From the NCBI RefSeq assembly GCF_003185895.1, contig NZ_QHLY01000005.1:767476-831475 (forward strand): a stretch of 64,000 nucleotides of DNA. Reading direction: 5' to 3'. Below, piece after piece: positions 61,585 to 64,000 of the stretch. The notes under the pieces were generated by a model. The model was not told the DNA's origin. It made no database searches and worked only from the letters and a program-made list of their open reading frames with translations. This stretch comes from Cryobacterium arcticum (lineage in GTDB: Bacteria; Actinomycetota; Actinomycetes; Actinomycetales; Microbacteriaceae). Every line of letters begins with the position of its first letter. Positions within the stretch are counted from its first letter, which is position 1. The translations under genes were made by a program, and so were the position numbers.

Positions 61585-62175
61585 TCAGCGGATCGTGCTC
61601 GCGCGCACATGGATGCGTTCACCGGTCTGGCCGAAGAGGCTGAGAATCTCGGTGGGCTCAGGCCCAGCACTGCCGAAGGCGTGCGGCACCCTGGTGTCGA
61701 ACTCGGCCACCTCGCCCACCCCGAGGAGCAGGTCGTGCTCGCCCAGGGCCAGACGCAGCTTGCCGCTGAGTACGTAGAACCAGTCGAATCCCTCGTGGGT
61801 GCGCTTCTCCAACACGTCGTCGGGGCCGCGCCCGGGCAGGATCACCTTGTAGGCCTGCAGGCCACCCGGGGTGCGGCTGAGCGGCACGAAGGTGCGGCCG
61901 TGCCGCACAAACGGCCGCTGGTCCAGCCGCGGGTCATCGTGCTCCGGCGTGTGCACGAGGTCGTCGAGGGTCACGTCGTGCGCGGCCGACAGCGCGAGCA
62001 GCAGCTCGAGGGTGGGCTTGCGCTGCCCGGACTCCAGCCGGGAGAGAGTGCTCTCCGAGATTCCGGTGGTCGCCGACAGCTGCGCCTGGGTGCGTCCGCT
62101 CTGCAGGCGCAGCTCACGCAGCCGGGCACCCACGGTCTGCAGTACGGATGGCGCGTCGTCGGTCATGCTCCCCAT
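61585..62175 (-). CDS. XRE-family regulator with C-terminal cupin domain
   Basis: Cytosolic regulator of 196 residues: Xre helix-turn-helix at about 15-72 (L-R-E-L-R-L-Q-S-G-R-T-Q-A-Q-L-S, S-E-S-T-L-S-R-L-E-S-G-Q-R-K-P) and a cupin_2 barrel at about 105-190 (H-E-G-F-D-W-F-Y-V-L-S-G-K-L-R-L-A-L-G and V-P-H-A-F-G). Such proteins sense small metabolites and control nearby transport or oxidation genes. The start may be ATG 62175 or 62166. It is convergent with the PH-like gene. Confidence 0.9.
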   Translation of the reverse strand: MGSMTDDAPSVLQTVGARLRELRLQSGRTQAQLSATTGISESTLSRLESGQRKPTLELLLALSAAHDVTLDDLVHTPEHDDPRLDQRPFVRHGRTFVPLSRTPGGLQAYKVILPGRGPDDVLEKRTHEGFDWFYVLSGKLRLALGEHDLLLGVGEVAEFDTRVPHAFGSAGPEPTEILSLFGQTGERIHVRASTIR

Positions 62176-62195
62176 CGTGCCAGACCGGCACGCGC

Positions 62196-62270
62196 ACTTG
62201 CCACCAGGTCTCGACCAGCTCGACCGGCGATACGCTCGGCCGGCGACACGCTCGACCAGCGACGCTCGTG
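62196..62270. repeat. Degenerate copies of the TCGAGCTTGTCGAGACC repeat family
   Basis: GGTCTCGACCAGCTCGACC is followed by three decayed units (ACGCTCGACCAGCGAC-like) in the gap upstream of the XRE-cupin gene. Similarity to the clean copies at 3348 and 9298 is clear in the first unit only. Confidence 0.5.
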
Positions 62271-62277
62271 GCGCGGG

Positions 62278-62844
62278 TCAGGCCAGCCGGTCGAGGAACT
62301 GGATTGTGCGGGCGATGATCAGCTCGGCGATCTCCTCGTCATACGACGGCAGGGTGGAGTCGGCTACCAGATGCGCCGACCCCGGGTAGATGAAGAGTTC
62401 GGCGTGGGCGGCCTCGCCGACCAACTGCTCCACCTCATCCAGCTCCACCCACTCGTCGCCCTCGGTGATGTGCACCTGCAGCGGCACCGGCTCCGGCCAC
62501 TCCGACCCGAACGACGCCGTCGGGATGCCGCCGTGGTACAGCAACGCCCCGAGTGCGCCGGCCCGGCTCTGCGCAAGTTTCTGCGCGGGCAGCGTGCCCA
62601 GGGAGAAGCCGGCGTACACGGTGTTCGCTGGCAGGGCATCCGCTGCGGCGACCCCGCGCTCGATGATGGTCTCGAAGCCGATCGACTCGGCGTTGGCCAC
62701 TCCCTCGTCGAGGTCGTCGAAGGTGCGGCCTTCGTAGAGGTCGGGAACGACGACGTCGTGGCCGGCGTCTCGCAGGCGCTGGGCGAACAGCTGCACCCCG
62801 TCGGTGAGGCCCTGGGCGTGGTGGAAGAGGAGAACGGAGGTCAC
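62278..62844 (-). CDS. Dienelactone hydrolase family protein
   Basis: Alpha/beta-hydrolase of 188 residues, shorter than typical dienelactone hydrolases (about 230). The nucleophile elbow reads Y-A-G-F-S-L-G, with Ser where classical dienelactone hydrolases have Cys. The catalytic Asp is probable in E-G-D-E-W and His in G-S-A-H-L. It begins T-S-V-L-L-F-H-H-A-Q-G, the oxyanion strand. The substrate is unknown. The DUF1304 gene follows it 37 bp upstream on the same strand. Confidence 0.85.
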   Translation of the reverse strand: MTSVLLFHHAQGLTDGVQLFAQRLRDAGHDVVVPDLYEGRTFDDLDEGVANAESIGFETIIERGVAAADALPANTVYAGFSLGTLPAQKLAQSRAGALGALLYHGGIPTASFGSEWPEPVPLQVHITEGDEWVELDEVEQLVGEAAHAELFIYPGSAHLVADSTLPSYDEEIAELIIARTIQFLDRLA

Positions 62845-62881
62845 AACGGTCCTTTCGACAAAAGCCCGCCATGGCCGGTGC

Positions 62882-63262
62882 CTAGGCGAACAGGAACAGG
62901 ATGAAGCCGATCAGCGGCAGCGTACCCTGCGTGAGTGCAGACTTCACGCGGCCGGGTCCGGTGGTGGTGAGAACGATCGCGGCCAGGAACATCGACGCGG
63001 TGCTGAACAGGATGAGTGCCGCACCGGCCTGCTCGGGCCCGCCGAAGTAGAGGAACAGGCCGAGAATCGCGCCCACGGCGAGAAACAGGTTGTAGAAGCC
63101 CTGGTTGTAGGCCAGCGGCTTGGTGGTCTCGGCATCCGCCTGATTGGCCAGGCCGAACCGCTGCCAGATCTTCGGCCGGGTCCACCAGGCGCTCTCCATC
63201 AGGAAGATGTAGACGTGCAGGAGCGCCGCGAGGGCGACGAAAACGGATGCGACAATGGCCAT
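62882..63262 (-). CDS. DUF1304 membrane protein
   Basis: A 126-residue integral membrane protein with four predicted helices. DUF1304 features: L-H-V-Y-I-F-L-M-E-S near the start, Y-N-Q-G-F-Y-N-L-F-L-A-V-G-A and a late Q-G-x-x-P-L-I-G. The role of this family is unknown. It stands between the oxidoreductase at 63302 and the dienelactone hydrolase gene, all on the minus strand with short gaps, which suggests one transcript. Confidence 0.92.
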   Translation of the reverse strand: MAIVASVFVALAALLHVYIFLMESAWWTRPKIWQRFGLANQADAETTKPLAYNQGFYNLFLAVGAILGLFLYFGGPEQAGAALILFSTASMFLAAIVLTTTGPGRVKSALTQGTLPLIGFILFLFA

Positions 63263-63301
63263 TCCTGAAGCCTAGCCGCACGTTCCTCGCGCGTCAGGGT
63301 G

Positions 63302-64000
63302 TCAGCGGCGTACGTCCACGACGGTGCGCCCGTGCACCTGGCCGGCCAGGATGCGCTCGGCGGCGCCGAATGACTCCTCGAGCGAGATGACCTCGGTGAG
63401 GCCGTCGAGCAGGTCGAAGTCCAGATCATCGGCGAGGCGGCCCCACGCCTCCTCGCGGAGCGCCAACGGTGCCTCCACCGAGTTGATGCCGGCCAGGGTC
63501 ACGGCTCGCAGAATGAACGGCATCACCGTGGTGGGCAGGTCGGCACCCTGGGCGAGACCGCAGGAGGCCACCACGCCGCCCTGGTTGGTCTGGGCGAGGA
63601 TGTTCGCGAGGGTGTGGCTGCCGACGGAGTCGATCGCGCCCGCCCAGCGCTGGGTCTGCAGCGGCTTGCCCGCCTCCGAGATCGTGCTCCGGTCGAGCAG
63701 CTCCGCGGCGCCGAGGCCACGCAGGTAGTCGCCGAGCTCCTCGGCGCGGCCGGTGGAGGCGACCACCCGGTAGCCGCGGGCGTGCAGCAGGGTGACGGCG
63801 ATGGAGCCGACGCCGCCGGCCGCACCGGTCACCAGTACGTCGCCGGACTCCGGCGTGACGCCGCCGCGTTCGAGGGCGAGCACGGCCAGCATCGCGGTGA
63901 AGCCGGCGGTGCCGATCGCGGCAGCGCGGGAGGCGCTCACGCCCTCGGGCAGGCGCACCAGGGAAGCGCCGGAGACCCGGGCCCGTTCGGCCAGGCCGCC
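63302..64000 (-). CDS. AcuI/YhdH-type MDR reductase (N-terminus beyond window)
   Basis: The last 233 residues of a medium-chain dehydrogenase/reductase; the start lies past 64000. It shows A-A-A-I-G-T-A-G-F-T-A-M-L, the Rossmann motif V-T-G-A-A-G-G-V-G-S-I-A, and C-G-L-A-Q-G-x-D-L-P-T-T-V-M-P-F-I-L-R, which identify the YhdH/AcuI group (acrylyl-CoA or quinone reductase-like, NADPH-dependent, zinc-free). The physiological substrate is open. The gene is first of a probable run with DUF1304 and dienelactone hydrolase. Confidence 0.9.
   Translation of the reverse strand, partial: GGLAERARVSGASLVRLPEGVSASRAAAIGTAGFTAMLAVLALERGGVTPESGDVLVTGAAGGVGSIAVTLLHARGYRVVASTGRAEELGDYLRGLGAAELLDRSTISEAGKPLQTQRWAGAIDSVGSHTLANILAQTNQGGVVASCGLAQGADLPTTVMPFILRAVTLAGINSVEAPLALREEAWGRLADDLDFDLLDGLTEVISLEESFGAAERILAGQVHGRTVVDVRR

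Overview
The window is high-GC, densely packed bacterial DNA from an actinobacterium, most likely Microbacteriaceae (a Cryobacterium-like genome is my best guess, not proven). The support is: the coproporphyrin-dependent heme route (ChdC plus a CpfC with 2Fe-2S-type cysteines), the NucS mismatch endonuclease in place of MutS/MutL, a DUF222/HNH 13E12-type endonuclease, frequent GTG starts with 4-base stop/start overlaps, and small protein families typical of Microbacteriaceae. I see no rRNA, tRNA, CRISPR array, prophage or insertion sequence.

Layout. 0-3.5 kb: gluconate kinase and permease diverge from a FadR-type regulator. 3.5-5.8 kb: an unusual two-gene unit, a SufS-like PLP enzyme and a membrane-tethered thioredoxin-fold protein, behind a DosR-like box. 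5.9-11.3 kb: UvrA paralog, panD, DUF1905, HNH endonuclease. 11.3-13.6 kb: a 33-bp tandem repeat, a Gdx/SugE exporter under a guanidine-III riboswitch, an FKBP lipoprotein and a small ORF. 13.6-21 kb: GntR regulator, MFS pump, an ArsR-SulP pair behind a second functional-looking DosR-like box, then a sensor-like LuxR regulator divergent from hxlB-hxlA. 21-26.3 kb: HAD phosphatase, nucS, MFS and MATE transporters, quinone-type oxidoreductase. 26.4-33.9 kb: M13 peptidase, a serine-hydrolase-fold protein lacking catalytic residues, and an operon of NCS1 permease, cysteine hydrolase, ADP-ribosylglycohydrolase and PfkB kinase. 33.6-41.5 kb: small conserved genes, Nudix, AroE-like enzyme, CstA with its YbdD partner, a polysaccharide deacetylase and glyS.

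41.6-60.5 kb is the heme locus: hemA diverges from hemE-cgoX; chdC-cpfC-hemC-hemD and hemB-hemL follow. Together they encode glutamyl-tRNA to coproheme to heme (hemA, hemL, hemB, hemC, hemD, hemE, cgoX, cpfC, chdC). The order is interrupted twice: by a three-gene membrane module plus a four-carbon-acid-sugar type catabolic operon with its own FadR-type operator, and by a MarR/MFS pair. 60.5-64 kb holds a PH-like protein with a basic tail, an XRE-cupin regulator, a dienelactone hydrolase, DUF1304 and a partial AcuI-type reductase.

The parts most worth following up are three GGGAC-N4-G(T/A)CCC boxes (two with identical 23-nt spacing to a -10), the SufS-like/thioredoxin membrane pair under one of them, the guanidine-III riboswitch, an apparently AUC-initiated gene at 33589, a serine-hydrolase pseudoenzyme, and three dispersed palindrome families.
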